NCBI GenBank assembly: GCA_963995505.1
Contig: OZ023186.1
Coordinates: 12,469,570-12,533,569, forward strand
Reading direction: 5' to 3'
From: Hypericum androsaemum
Taxonomy: Eukaryota; Streptophyta; Magnoliopsida; Malpighiales; Hypericaceae
Length of the DNA stretch: 64,000 nt
Numbering within the stretch: the stretch's first letter is position 1; each line of letters starts with the position of its first letter. Positions 1-9,515 of the stretch are shown here, one piece after another. Made by a program: the position numbers and the translations under genes. The notes below the pieces were generated by a model. That model saw nothing but the letters and a program-made list of their open reading frames with translations. It made no database searches and was not told the origin of the DNA.

Positions 1-272
1 TGAGATTGATAATTTTGTGAGTTAGATACTCCTTGCGTGTTCATGCTAATTGCTGGATTGCTTAGCTTGAGCAAAACTTTTCACTTATCAAACGATTCAT
101 CCATCATCGTTTGTGGCGTGGTTCGACTTGGACCATAGGTTCTCGAATTTCCATTGCTTGGGTTGCGGATCTTCTAGACCAAGGTTCTTGCAAGGCTTGA
201 GTTCGGGGGTTGCGGTCTCTTCCATCCAAAGTAGCACGGTCTGTTGTGAATCTCTTGCCGAGGTTCATATCA
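1..272 (+). repeat. 5' LTR, 3'-terminal part
   Basis: These 272 bases match 5938-6209 in the 3' LTR at equal length, with six substitutions and no gaps by manual alignment. The segment ends in CATATCA, giving the canonical CA terminus. The rest of the LTR, including its TATA box and TG start, lies to the left of the window. Confidence 0.95.
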
Positions 273-274
273 TT

Positions 275-286
275 TGGTATCAGAGC
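275..286 (+). promoter_or_regulatory. Primer-binding site for tRNA-iMet
   Basis: TGGTATCAGAGC starts two bases after the LTR end. It is the classic complement of the 3' end of plant initiator-methionine tRNA, which primes minus-strand synthesis in many plant LTR retrotransposons. Confidence 0.95.
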
Positions 287-878
287 TACGGCTTGCTACT
301 ATCTATCTTTACCTTCCTTTTTGTTAGTCTAGTACCCAATTCGTTTTTTATAAGTAGTTTGATTCGTTTGTGTTTCGAGCAATCCGATTCGTGACTTAGT
401 TATTCTAGGTTGTGTATTCTGATCAAAAGAAAAAAAAGGAAAAAAAAGAAAAAGAAAACAAAAGAAGAAGCAAGACTAAACAGGAAATTGCAACACTAAA
501 GCGGAGCAAGACGAATTGGGAAGCTTGTGATTAAAGAGAAAATGCAAGAGAAACAAAAGAGGAAGCAAGAAGCAAGTCCAATAGGCGGACAGAAAACAAG
601 AGGAAGTAGGCCCGAATAAATCTACGTGCAGTGCAAGAAGACAAGGAACTACCTTTGATAGTGATCCGTGTAGTTCAAGCAAAGCCTTGTTAGCTTAGTA
701 AGAATGTACAAGAGTATCACGAGAGGAAAAAGGGAAGAGTTTGTGAGTGCATTAGAGAGAAAAGCCAAATAATTGAGTGCAAACACGAGTGAACTTGAGT
801 GCAACTTACAATGAGAGTAAACACGTAACGGAGTGAACTTGTGAGGCCATCAATATTTTTTTTACTAACGAAATTTTC
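287..878 (+). other. Untranslated leader of the retrotransposon
   Basis: About 590 bases between the primer-binding site and gag, with no convincing reading frame. The 420-640 part is strongly purine-rich (A and G). At its downstream end a CTAAC box (865-869), a T-rich tract and TTGCAG (879-884) resemble a 3' splice site. GTAAGA at 698-703 would be a possible donor. Splicing here is speculative. Confidence 0.6.
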
Positions 879-1538
879 TTGCAGCAAGATGGTACGTTGG
901 CTGATGTTGGTCTTAAGGTATTTGTGGAGGCCCTGACAGGAAAATTCCAACAAATGATGCGAGCGGAGATGGAGCCGTTGCAACAACGCATGGATGCAAT
1001 AGAGGACACTCGCAACAACCAACAACCAAGAAGCGAAGTCCAAGCACAACGAAGGTTTGCACCTTTAGGAGGCACAAGTGGAGGAGAATTCCGTGCACAA
1101 AGAAGGAGAGCCCCTTTGGGAAGCAGAAGTGAAGAAGATTCCGACCCTTTCCAGGAGGAGGACGTAGGTTCTACAAGCAATCTTAGGCGAGCAAGGACTA
1201 ACCGCCCACCTAGAGAGGCAAGGCAAAGAAGAGATGACAACTTGGGAAGTATTAAGCTGAAGATACCTTCCTTTGCAGGTCGTTCTGACCCGGAAGCATA
1301 CCTAGAGTGGGAGAAGAAGATTGAGTTCGTGTTTGATTGCCACAATTGTTCCGAAACAAAGAAGGTAAAGCTAGCTGTGACTGAATTCATTGATTATGCT
1401 ATAACGTGGTGGGATCAACTTGTAACCAGCAGGAGGCATAATGGAGAGCGTCCTATAGCTATATGGGAGAAGATGAAAGCGGTGATGAGGAAACGTTTTG
1501 TTCCAAGTCATTACTACCGAGAGCTATACAAGGAATGA
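879..1538 (+). pseudogene. gag: gag, 5' part (capsid region), ends at a frameshift
   Basis: This encodes the N-terminal and central part of the Gag structural protein, which assembles the cytoplasmic virus-like particle. The frame is open from 837, but the first in-frame ATG is at 954, so the true start is either there or upstream through splicing. After a charged N-terminal region (an EMEPLQQRMDAIE stretch that could form a coiled coil), the retrotransposon Gag domain runs from roughly residue 125 to the end. It includes LKIPSFAGRSDPEAYLEWE, the tryptophan pair in TWWDQL, and the conserved RKRFVPSHYYRELY. Right after that motif the frame ends at TGA 1536-1538. The continuation of the same domain is in frame +2 from about 1532, so a small indel near 1525-1535 has split the gene. 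Confidence 0.9.
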
Positions 1539-2596
1539 GACAAGGAAGTCTGAGCGTGGAAGAATATTACAAACAGATGGAGATGGCCATGATAAGAGCT
1601 GATGTGGAGGATGATAGAGAAGCTACCATGGCAAGGTTCTTGAATGGACTCAATCCTGAGATCCATGACAAAGTAGAGTTGCAACACTATGTGGAGTTGG
1701 AGGACATGGTGCATATGGCCACGAAAATTGAGACGCAACTGAAGAGAGGAGGAGGAGGAACAAGAGCTACATCAAGTGCTAATTGGAAGCCAAACTATTC
1801 AAAGAAATTTGACAAACCACAGGCAACCAAGATAGAGCACAAGACTGAGAGTTCCAATGCCAATTCCCAAAAGAAGGTGGAAGCCACTCCCACACGAAAC
1901 TGTGATGTCAAGTGCTTTAAGTGTCAAGGAAGGGGGCACATCTCAAGTCAATGCCCTAACAAACAGATTATGGTGATTAGAGAGAGTGGGGAGGTCGTAA
2001 CAGAAGGAGAAGATTTGGATCATGATAGCATGCCTTCATTGGAAGACGTATCCGAAGAGGAAATTCAAGTTCCTGAAGGACTCACTCTAGTGGCAAGAAG
2101 AGCCTTGAACTTGCAAGCAAGAGAAGAAGATGACAAAGCACAAAGGGAGAATATCTTCCATACAAGGTGTTATGTCAAGGTCAAGGTGTGTAGTGTCCTC
2201 ATTGATGGAGGCAGCTGTGCTAACGTGGCAAGCACTACTATGGTTGAGAAGTTAGGGTTAGTCACGAAGAAACACCCTAACCCTTACAAGCTGCAATGGC
2301 TGAATGATAGTGGAGAAGTACGAGTGGAGAAGCAAGTGCTAGTGACATTCCGCATTGGCAAGTACGAAGATGAAGTGTTGTGCGATGTTGTGCCAATGCA
2401 AGCTAGTCATCTACAGTTGGGGAGGCCGTGGCAGTTTGATAGAAGAGTAACTCATGACGGACACACCAAGTACTCATTCACACTCAATAGGCGTGTGTTC
2501 ACTTTGGCACCCTTAGCGCCATCACAAGTTTGTGAAGATCAGATGAAGTTACAAAAAGAAAGTGATGAGAGAAAAAAAGGTGAGAAAAAGAAATGA
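1532..2596 (+). pseudogene. gag-pro: gag 3' part with zinc knuckle, plus aspartic protease
   Basis: This continues Gag in the +2 frame after the frameshift, beginning at the conserved MRQGSLSVEEYYKQME. The nucleocapsid carries one CCHC zinc knuckle (CX2CX4HX4C, codons at 1913-1954) that would bind the genomic RNA. Downstream, after a linker rich in acidic residues, comes the retropepsin-like domain. It begins at the QRENIFHTRCYVKVKVC block and has LIDGGS as its active-site motif (Asp codon 2204-2206). The more usual form of that motif is D-S/T-G, so D-G-G is a variant, though it occurs in related plant gypsy elements. The frame stops at 2594-2596 after a Lys/Glu-rich tail. Pol resumes in another frame at 2662, so a second indel probably lies within 2590-2661. 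Not functional as one polyprotein. Confidence 0.9.
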
Positions 2597-2661
2597 ATTG
2601 AGAGGAGAGGAGAGAAGAAGCCAAAAAATAGAAAGGAAAAACGGCCAAAAGAGAGGATACA

Positions 2662-5127
2662 ATGGAGCGAGCAAAAGAAGCCAGAAAAATAGAATTGAAA
2701 TCGGCCATTGAGAGAAAATCCGAGGGATGGAAAAAGAACTACTATGTGGGAGCAAGTGAAATCAAGCAAGCTTGTTTTGAAAAAAAGTCTATGATCTTAC
2801 TTCGGTGGAGGGAGACACTTTTGATCACTAACGAACTTGAGCCACACTTGCCTAGTATGGTTGTTTCTCTCTTGCAGGACTACAAGGATGTCTTTCCCGA
2901 AGAGCTACCAGCTGGATTACCATCTATACGAGGGATTGAGCATCAAATTGACTTTGTTCTAGGAGCTACCATACCTAACCGCCCCGCATATAGAAGTAAT
3001 CCTGAGGAAACAAAGGAACTTGAGAGGCAAGTCAATGAGCTTTTGGAAAAAGGGTACGTGAGAGAAAGCATGAGCCCATGTGCTATTCCAGTCCTACTTG
3101 TGCCTAAGAAGGATGGATCATGGAGGATGTGTGTTGATTGCCAAGCTGTCAACAACATCACGGTAAAATATCATCACCCTATTCCTCGCTTAGATGACAT
3201 GTTAGATGAGTTGCATGGATCTTGCATATTTTCTAAGATTGACATAAAAAGTGGTTATCATCAGATTAGGATGAAAGAAGGAGATGAGTGGAAGACTGCT
3301 TTTAAAACAAAATATGGGTTGTATGAGTGGATGGTCATGCCGTTCGGGTTATCTAATGCACCTAGTACATTCATGCGCCTTATGAATCATGTCTTATGTC
3401 CATTCATTGGCAAATTTGTCGTTGTGTACTTTGATGATATACTCATTTATAGTACAAGTTTAGAGGATCATATAGAGCATTTGAAATCTGTCCTAGATGC
3501 ACTTAGAGAGGATCAATTGTTTGCCAACTTGAAGAAGTGCACCTTTTGCACAGATAAACTTGTATTCTTGGGTTTTGTTGTTAGTGCTCACGGGATACAG
3601 GTTGATGAGGAGAAGATCCGAGCCATCCGGGACTGGCCAAGTCCTACAAGTGTTGCTAATGTTCGAAGTTTTCATGGCTTAGCAAGCTTTTACAGGAGGT
3701 TCGTGAAAGACTTTAGTAGCCTAGCCGCGCCCCTCACTGAAGTCATCAAGAAGAATGCTGGATTTAGTTGGGGAGAAGCTCAAGAGCACTCATTCCAACT
3801 CATCAAAGAGAAGTTGACTAATGCTCCTTTGTTGGCTTTGCCTAACTTTGCTAAAACCTTTGAAGTTGAATATGATGCTTCCGGTATAGGGATTGGAGCT
3901 GTCCTCATGCAAGAAGGGAGACCAATTGCCTACTTTAGTGAGAAACTAAGTGGGGCAACCTTGAACTATCCAACTTATGACAAAGAGTTGTTTGCGCTAG
4001 TTCGAACATTGGAAACATGGCAGCATTACTTGTGGCCCAAGGAATTAGTGATCCACACTGATCATGAATCACTCAAGCACTTAAAGGGGCAACACAAGTT
4101 GAATAGGAGGCATGCACGATGGGTGGAGTTCATTGAGACATTTCCTTATGTCATTCGCTACAAGCAAGGTAAGGAAAATGTAGTAGCTGATGCCCTATCG
4201 CGAAGGTATGCTTTGATCTCAACTCTTGATGCGAATATAATTGGTTTTGAACACCTTAAAGAGTTGTATACTGATGATACTGATTTTGGTGAGAACAAAC
4301 TTTGTGTGCCTAATTGTTCTATGCGAGAGTTGCTAATTCAGGAGGCACATGGAGGCGGATTGATGGGGCACTTTGGAATCGCAAAGACTTTGGCAATGCT
4401 ACAAGATCACTTCTACTGGCCACACATGAAGTGCGACGTAGAAAGAGTTTGTGGGCGTTGCATCACATGCAAGCAAGCCAAGTCAAGGGTAAAACCTCAT
4501 GGTTTGTATACCCCACTACCTATACCTAGTGAGCCTTGGATTGATATCTCTATGGATTTTGTGTTAGGACTGCCTAGGACTAAACGTGGAAGGGATTCAA
4601 TCTTTGTGGTAATGGATAGGTTTTCTAAGATGGCACATTTTATTCCATGTCATAAGACTGATGATGCTTCAAACATTGCTGATTTGTTCTTTAGAGAAGT
4701 TGTTAGGTTGCATGGTATGCCTAGAACTATTATTTCTGATAGAGATGCTATGTTCTTGAGTTACTTTTGGAAGACCTTGTGGAGTAAGTTAGGTACCAAG
4801 TTGTTATTTTCTACTACTTGTCATCCACAAACTGATGGTCAAACTGAAGTTGTAAATAGGACTTTGTCTACTTTATTGAGAGCACTTATCAAGCATAACA
4901 TTAAGACTTGGGATGAATGTCTACCACATGTTGAATTTGCTTATAACCGTTCAGTTCATTCTGCTACTCAATTCTCACCATTTGAGCTTGTTTATGGATT
5001 TAATCCTTTGACTCCATTGGATTTATCACCTTTGCCTTCGAGTGAGCATGTTAACTTAGATGGCAAGAAGAAGGCTGATTTTGTCAAGCAACTGCATGAG
5101 AGGGCGCGAATAAACATAGAGAAATGA
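2662..5127 (+). pseudogene. pol: pol: reverse transcriptase, RNase H and integrase, interrupted by a stop
   Basis: This 821-codon frame encodes the replication enzymes. RT covers roughly residues 90-400, with [20 protein letters not shown] and the catalytic YFDD box (3427-3438). RNase H follows, with its acidic residues visible: Asp in EYDASG (3874), Glu in YDKELFAL (3985), Asp in HTDHESL (4060) and Asp in VADALSRR (4189). Integrase has an N-terminal HHCC zinc-binding region (GHFG to CGRCITC) and the DDE catalytic triad: Asp 4555, Asp 4738, Glu 4846, with 35 residues between the last two. All these key residues are present, so the domain set looks recently active. The frame ends at TGA 5125-5127, but the homologous protein continues in the same frame. 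This is a point nonsense mutation, and CGA to TGA is the simplest explanation. Confidence 0.95.
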
Positions 5128-5502
5128 ACGGAGCACTATGCGAGACAAGCAAACAAAGGACGGCATAAGGTTGTCTTTGAGCCTGGAGATTGGGTCTGGT
5201 TGCACATGAGAAAGGAACGCTTTCCCGCGCAACGGCGTTCAAAGTTGCTACCACGGGGAGATGGTCCATTTCAAGTGCTTGAACGCATCAATGACAATGC
5301 CTATAAGCTTGACCTGCCAGGTGAGTATAATGTTAGTGCTTCTTTCAATGTTACTAATTTGAGTCCGTTTGATGTAATTGAAGATTTGAGGACAAATCCT
5401 TTTCAAGAGGAGGGGAATGATGTGAGCACACCTACGGACACACCTACATTCAAGCCACAAGACTCACGGCAAGTACACGTACCAATTGGACCGATGACAT
5501 GA
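5128..5502 (+). pseudogene. pol: Integrase C-terminal region after the premature stop
   Basis: In the same frame as the upstream pol, this reads on from TEHYARQANKGRH into the integrase C-terminal fold. It has a GPF-containing segment (GDGPFQVLERINDNAYKL) and the NVSASFNVTNLSPFD block, which match the GPY/F module of chromoviral integrases. The module helps bind DNA and choose the target. The frame crosses the polypurine tract (encoding FQEEGND) and enters the 3' LTR at 5418. A second TGA at 5500-5502 stops it within the conserved PIGPMT motif. The solo LTR on the - strand near 55200 has an arginine codon (AGA) here, so AGA to TGA is likely. Confidence 0.88.
5405..5417 (+). promoter_or_regulatory. 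Polypurine tract
   Basis: AAGAGGAGGGGAA sits directly against the 3' LTR start (TGATG at 5418). It would prime plus-strand synthesis. It lies inside the coding frame. Confidence 0.9.
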
Positions 5503-5643
5503 GTAAGAGCCAAAAAGTTTCAGGCAGAATTTAATGGATTAATGCAAGAAGTCTGGGCTCAAGATGGTGCGTACAAGTGCAAGGACATGCATGAGGCCCA
5601 CGCTAAGCCCATGCACGTGATAGAGGCTATTTTGGAAGCTTGA
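5503..5643 (+). pseudogene. pol: C-terminal tail of the polyprotein inside the 3' LTR (CR-motif-like)
   Basis: After the TGA at 5500-5502 the same frame stays open for 46 codons, to TGA 5641-5643. It includes RAKKFQAEFNGLMQEVW and ends in VIEAILEA. The solo LTR at 54534-55337 encodes a closely similar tail without a stop, showing that this stretch was under coding constraint. In CRM-clade elements the integrase C-terminus carries a targeting motif (the CR motif, a chromodomain relative) encoded across the LTR boundary. Equating this tail with it is an inference. Confidence 0.7.
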
Positions 5644-5895
5644 TATGCACGCAAACTTCTGGATGCATGCGCACATGGAGAATCAGAAAGAATCAACCTA
5701 TTTAGGCCGTGCATCTACTTATTAGGACGTGCAACTATTAGTAATTCTATTAGATATTATTTGCTTAGATTATTTCCTATTTTAGTTGAATAATTCGGCC
5801 AGAATATCCTTAGATTAGGAAAGAGAGTTTTGGCCAGCCTTTGAGCTCCTTTTAAGGAGTTAGCTTGTTTAGGAATACCTTGGTACTTTGGAGCC

Positions 5896-5902
5896 TATAT
5901 AA
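5896..5902 (+). promoter_or_regulatory. LTR TATA box
   Basis: TATATAA in the 3' LTR, positioned to drive transcription starting shortly downstream. The solo LTR has the same element in the matching place (54852-54858 on the - strand). Confidence 0.75.
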
Positions 5903-5916
5903 GGAGGTCTCCTAGC

Positions 5917-5922
5917 AATAAA
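5917..5922 (+). promoter_or_regulatory. Candidate LTR polyadenylation signal
   Basis: AATAAA lies 15 bases after the TATA box. It is conserved in the solo LTR (54832-54837, - strand). Its closeness to the TATA box means it could also just be part of the start region, so its function is uncertain. Confidence 0.5.
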
Positions 5923-6209
5923 ACGGAAACAACTTTTTGAGATTGATAATTTTGTGAGTTAGATACTCCTTGCGTGTTCTTGCTAATTGCTGGATTGCTT
6001 AGCTTGAGCAAAACTTTTCACTTATCAAACGATTCATCCATCATCGTTTGTGGCGTGGTTCGACTTGGACCATAGGTTCTCGAATTTCCATTGCTTGGGT
6101 TGCGGATCTTCTAGACCAAGGTTCTTGCAAGGCTCGAGTTCGGGGGTTGCGGTCTCTTCCATCCAAAGTAGCAAAGTCCGTTGTGAATCTCCTGCCGAGG
6201 TTCATATCA

Positions 6210-9200
6210 AAAGATTAGGCATGAAAACGTAAGAAAAGGAAAGAAAAGAAAAGAAATGGCAAGATAAGGCAAGAAAAGGCAAGATGAGGCGAGATAAGGC
6301 AAGAAAAGGAAAGAAAAAACAAGATAAGGCAAGAAAAGGCAAGATTAGGCAAGGCAAGGTAAGAAAATGGAAGGAAAGGTAAGAAAAGCAAAGAAAAAGG
6401 AAGATGAGGCAAGAAAAGGCAAGATAAGGTAAGAAAAGGAAAGAAAAGGCAAGACAAGGTAAGAAAAAGCAAGAAACTGCAAGAAAAGGTAAGAAAGGGC
6501 AAGATATGGATAGAAAAGGCAAGAAAAGGAAAGAAATGGAAAAAAAAGGAAAGATATGGCAAGAAAATGCAAGATCAGGAAAAAAAGGCAAGGAAAAGGC
6601 AAGAAAAGGCAAGATAAGGCATGAAAAGGAAAAAAAATGCAAGATCTTTAGAAAAGGCAAGAAAAGGAAAGATAAGTCAAGAAAATGCATGAGAAGGCAA
6701 GAAAGGAAAAGAAAAGAAAAGAAAAGAAAATAAATGGCAAGAAAAGGCAAGATAAGGCAAGAAAAGGCAAGATAAGGTAAGCAAAGGCAAGAAAAGGAAA
6801 GATACGGCAAGATACGGCAAGAAAAGGCAGGATTAGGCAAAGTAAGGTAAAAAAGGGAAGGAAAGGCAAGAAAAGCAAAGATGAGCCAAGAAAAGGCAAG
6901 AAAAGGAAAGAAAAAGCAAGGAAAAGACAAGAAAAGGGAAGGAAAAGGCAAGAAAAAGCAAGAAAAGGTAAGAAAAGGCAAGAAAAGTTAAGACATGGTA
7001 AGAAAAGGCCAGAAATGAAAAGAAAAGACAAGAAAAGGCAAAAAATAAGGCAAAAATGCAAGAAAAGGTAAGATAATGCAAAAAAGGCAAGGAGAAAAGG
7101 CAAGTAGAGTGAAGAAAAGGTAAGAAAAGGCAAGATAAGGCAAGAAAAAGCAAGATAAGGAAAGAAAAGGAAAGAAAAGGCAAGAAAAGGTATGGAAAAG
7201 GCATGAAAAGGAAAGAAAAGGCAAGGAAAAGGCAAGAAAATACAAGATAAGGCAAGATACGATAAGAAAAGGAAAGGAAAAGGCATGAAAAGAACAGAAA
7301 AGGCTTGATAAGGCAAGAAAAGGGAAGATAAGGTAAGCAAAGGCAACATAAGGTAAGAAAAGGCAAGAAAAGGCATGAAAAGGCAAGAAAAGGAAAGATA
7401 AGGCAAGAAAAGGAAAGAAAATGCAAGAAAAGGTATGGAAAAGGCACGAAAAGGAAAGATATGGCAAGAAAAGGCATGAAAAAGCAAGAAAGGGCAAGCA
7501 AATGCAATAAAAGGTAAGAAAAAACAAGAAAAGGCAAGATAAGGGAAGAGAAGGAAAGAAAAGGCAAGGAAAAGGTAAGATAAGGCAAGGAAAAGGCATA
7601 AAAAGGAAAGAAAAGGAAAGAAAAGGCAAGATAAGGCAAGAGAATGAAAGAAAAGGCAAGGAAAAGGCAAGATAAGGCAAGAAAAGGCAAAAAAAGGTAT
7701 GAAAAGGCAAAAAAAGAAAGAAAAGGCAAGAAAAGGGCAAGAAAAGGTAAGAAATGGCAAGATAAGCCAGAAAAGGAAAGATAAGGAAAGAAAAGGCAAG
7801 ATAAGGCCAAAAAAGGAAAGATAAGGAAAGAAAAGGCAAGGAAAGAGCAAGAAAAGGAAAGAAAAGCCAGTAAAATGCAAGAAAAGGTATGGAAAAGGTA
7901 TGGTAACGCAAGAAGAGGAAAGATAAAGCAAGAAAAGGCATCAAAAAGGCAAGAAAAGGAAAGACAAGGCAAGGAAAAGCCTAGAAAATGCAAGATAAGG
8001 CAAGATACGGTAAGAAAAGGAAAGGAAAAGGCAAGAAAAGGAAAGACAAGACAAGGAAAAGGCAAGAAAATGCAAGATAAGGCCAGATACGGCCAGAAAA
8101 GGAAAGGAAAAGGCGTGAAATGGCAAGAAAAGGAAAGAAAAGGAAAGAAAAAGTTTCATAAGCAAGAAAAGGCAAGATAAGGTAAGAAAAGGCAAGATAA
8201 GGAATGAAAAGGCAAGGAAAAGGAAAAAAAATTCAAGATAAGGCAAGAAAAGGCAAGGAAAAGCCATGAAAATGCAAGAAAAGGAAAGAAAAGGGAAGAA
8301 AAGGGCAAGAAATGGTAAGAAAAGGCAAGATAAGGAAAGAAAAGGAAAGTAAAGGCAAGAAAAGGTAAGGAAAAAGCAAGAAAAGGAAAGAAAAGGCTAT
8401 AAAAAGAAAGAAAAGGCAAGGAAAAGGTATGAAAAGGTAGAAAAAGGAAAGAAAAGGCAAGAAAAGGAAAGAAAAGGCAAGGAAAAGGCATGAAAAGGCA
8501 AAAAAAGGCAAGAAAAGACAAGAAAAGGAAAAGATAAGCTAAGATAAAGTAAGAAAAGGTAAGAAAAGGCAAGAAAAGGAAAGAAAAGGCAAGGAAAAGG
8601 CCTGAAAAGGCAAGATAAGGCAAGAAAAGGCAAGGAAAAGGCATGAAAAGGCAAGAAAAGGAAACAAAAGGTCAAGAAAAGGTAAGAAAAGGCAAGATAA
8701 GGCATGAAAAGGAAAGATAAGGAAAGAAAAGGCAAGAAAAGGAAAGATAAGGAATGAAAAGGAAAGAAAAGACAACGAAAAAGCTTAAAAAGGCAAGAAA
8801 AGGCTTGAAAAGGTAAGAAAAGGCAAGATAAGGCAAGAAAAGGCAACAAAAGGATAGAAAATGCAAGATAAGGCAAGAAAAGGAAATAAAAGGCATTGAA
8901 AAGGCAAGAAAAGGAAAGATAAGGCAAGAAAAGGCAAGAAAAGGAAAGAAAAGGCAAGGAAAAGGCAATATAAGACAAGAAAAGGCAAGGAAAAGGCAAT
9001 ATAGGACAAGAAAAGGCAAGGAAAAGGCATGAAAAGGTAAGAAAAGGAAAGAAATGGCAAGAAAAAGGCAAGAAAAGGCAAGATAAGTATAGACAAGGCA
9101 AGAAAAGGCAAGGAAAAGGAATGAAAAGGAAAAAAAGGAGAGAAAAAGCAAGAAAAGGCAAGGAAAGGCATGGAAAAGGCATGAAAAGGCAAGCAAAGTC

Positions 9201-9515
9201 AAGAAAAGGTAAGAAAAGGCAAGATAAGGCAAGAAAAGGTAAGAAAAGGCAAGATAAGGCAAGATAAGGCAAGAAAAGGAAAGAAAAGGCAAGAAAAGGA
9301 AAGATATGGCAGAAAAAGACATGAAAAGGCAAGAAAAGGAAAGAAAAGGCAATGAAAAGGCAAGAAAATGCAAGATAAGGCAAGATACGATAAGAAAAGG
9401 AAAGGAAAATGCATGAAAAGGAAAGAAAAGGCTTGATAAGGCAAGAAAAGGGAAGATAAGGTAAGAAAAGGCAAGATAAGGAATGCAAAGGCAAGAAAAG
9501 GTAGGAAAAGGAAAG
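6210..9515 (-). repeat. Decamer satellite array A (pyrimidine strand on -)
   Basis: About 3.3 kb of imperfect tandem decamers, read on + as GGCAAGAAAA and GGCAAGATAA with variants. This is the reverse complement of the arrays further right. There is higher-order structure: a block around the rare word GATACGATAAG recurs at about 7256 and 9384 (2128 bp apart) with similar flanks, and related GATACGG versions occur near 8000 and 8090. Long open frames on both strands are by-products of the repeat. No gene or RNA is visible. Confidence 0.97.

Larger units (their letters stand above)
1..6209 (+). mobile_element. Ty3/gypsy chromovirus-like LTR retrotransposon, nearly complete, inactivated
   Basis: The order is 5' LTR (partial, cut by the window start), primer-binding site, leader, gag, protease, reverse transcriptase, RNase H, integrase, polypurine tract and 3' LTR. 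Integrase lies downstream of RT/RNase H, which is the Ty3/gypsy order. The reading frame runs through the polypurine tract into the 3' LTR, a feature known for plant CRM-clade chromoviruses. I infer that clade from this and from Gag-Pol resemblance. The element cannot be autonomous: gag is frameshifted near 1530, protease and RT are in different frames across 2597-2661, and TGA stops interrupt pol at 5125-5127 and 5500-5502. The visible 272 bp of the 5' LTR differs from the matching part of the 3' LTR at six positions by eye (about 2.2%), so insertion is recent on an evolutionary scale. The right flank (6210 on) is decamer array, so the element sits in or beside that array. Confidence 0.93.
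5418..6209 (+). repeat. 3' LTR
   Basis: 792 bp, beginning TGATGTGAGC directly after the polypurine tract and ending CATATCA, so it has canonical TG and CA ends. The first 226 bp also code for the polyprotein tail. It contains a TATA box and AATAAA. A relative of 804 bp with the same ends is the solo LTR at 54534-55337. Confidence 0.95.

Noticed and set aside
113..394. Open frame in the 5' LTR (partly repeated at 6050-6232)
   Set aside because: It begins at GTG, spans the LTR end and the primer-binding site, and has no domain. It is LTR sequence.
717..1390. Minus-strand frames opposite gag (also 1514-1738, 2499-2769)
   Set aside because: They are antisense shadows of gag-pol on the + strand.
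1..6209. Envelope gene or retrovirus
   Set aside because: After integrase comes the polypurine tract and LTR with no additional ORF. This is an ordinary LTR retrotransposon without env.
6506..6733. Lysine/arginine-rich open frames on the purine strand (also 7875-8180, 35629-35919, 48991-49338)
   Set aside because: Complement of the same array. QEKARKGKKR cycles are a repeat artefact and do not indicate basic nuclear proteins.
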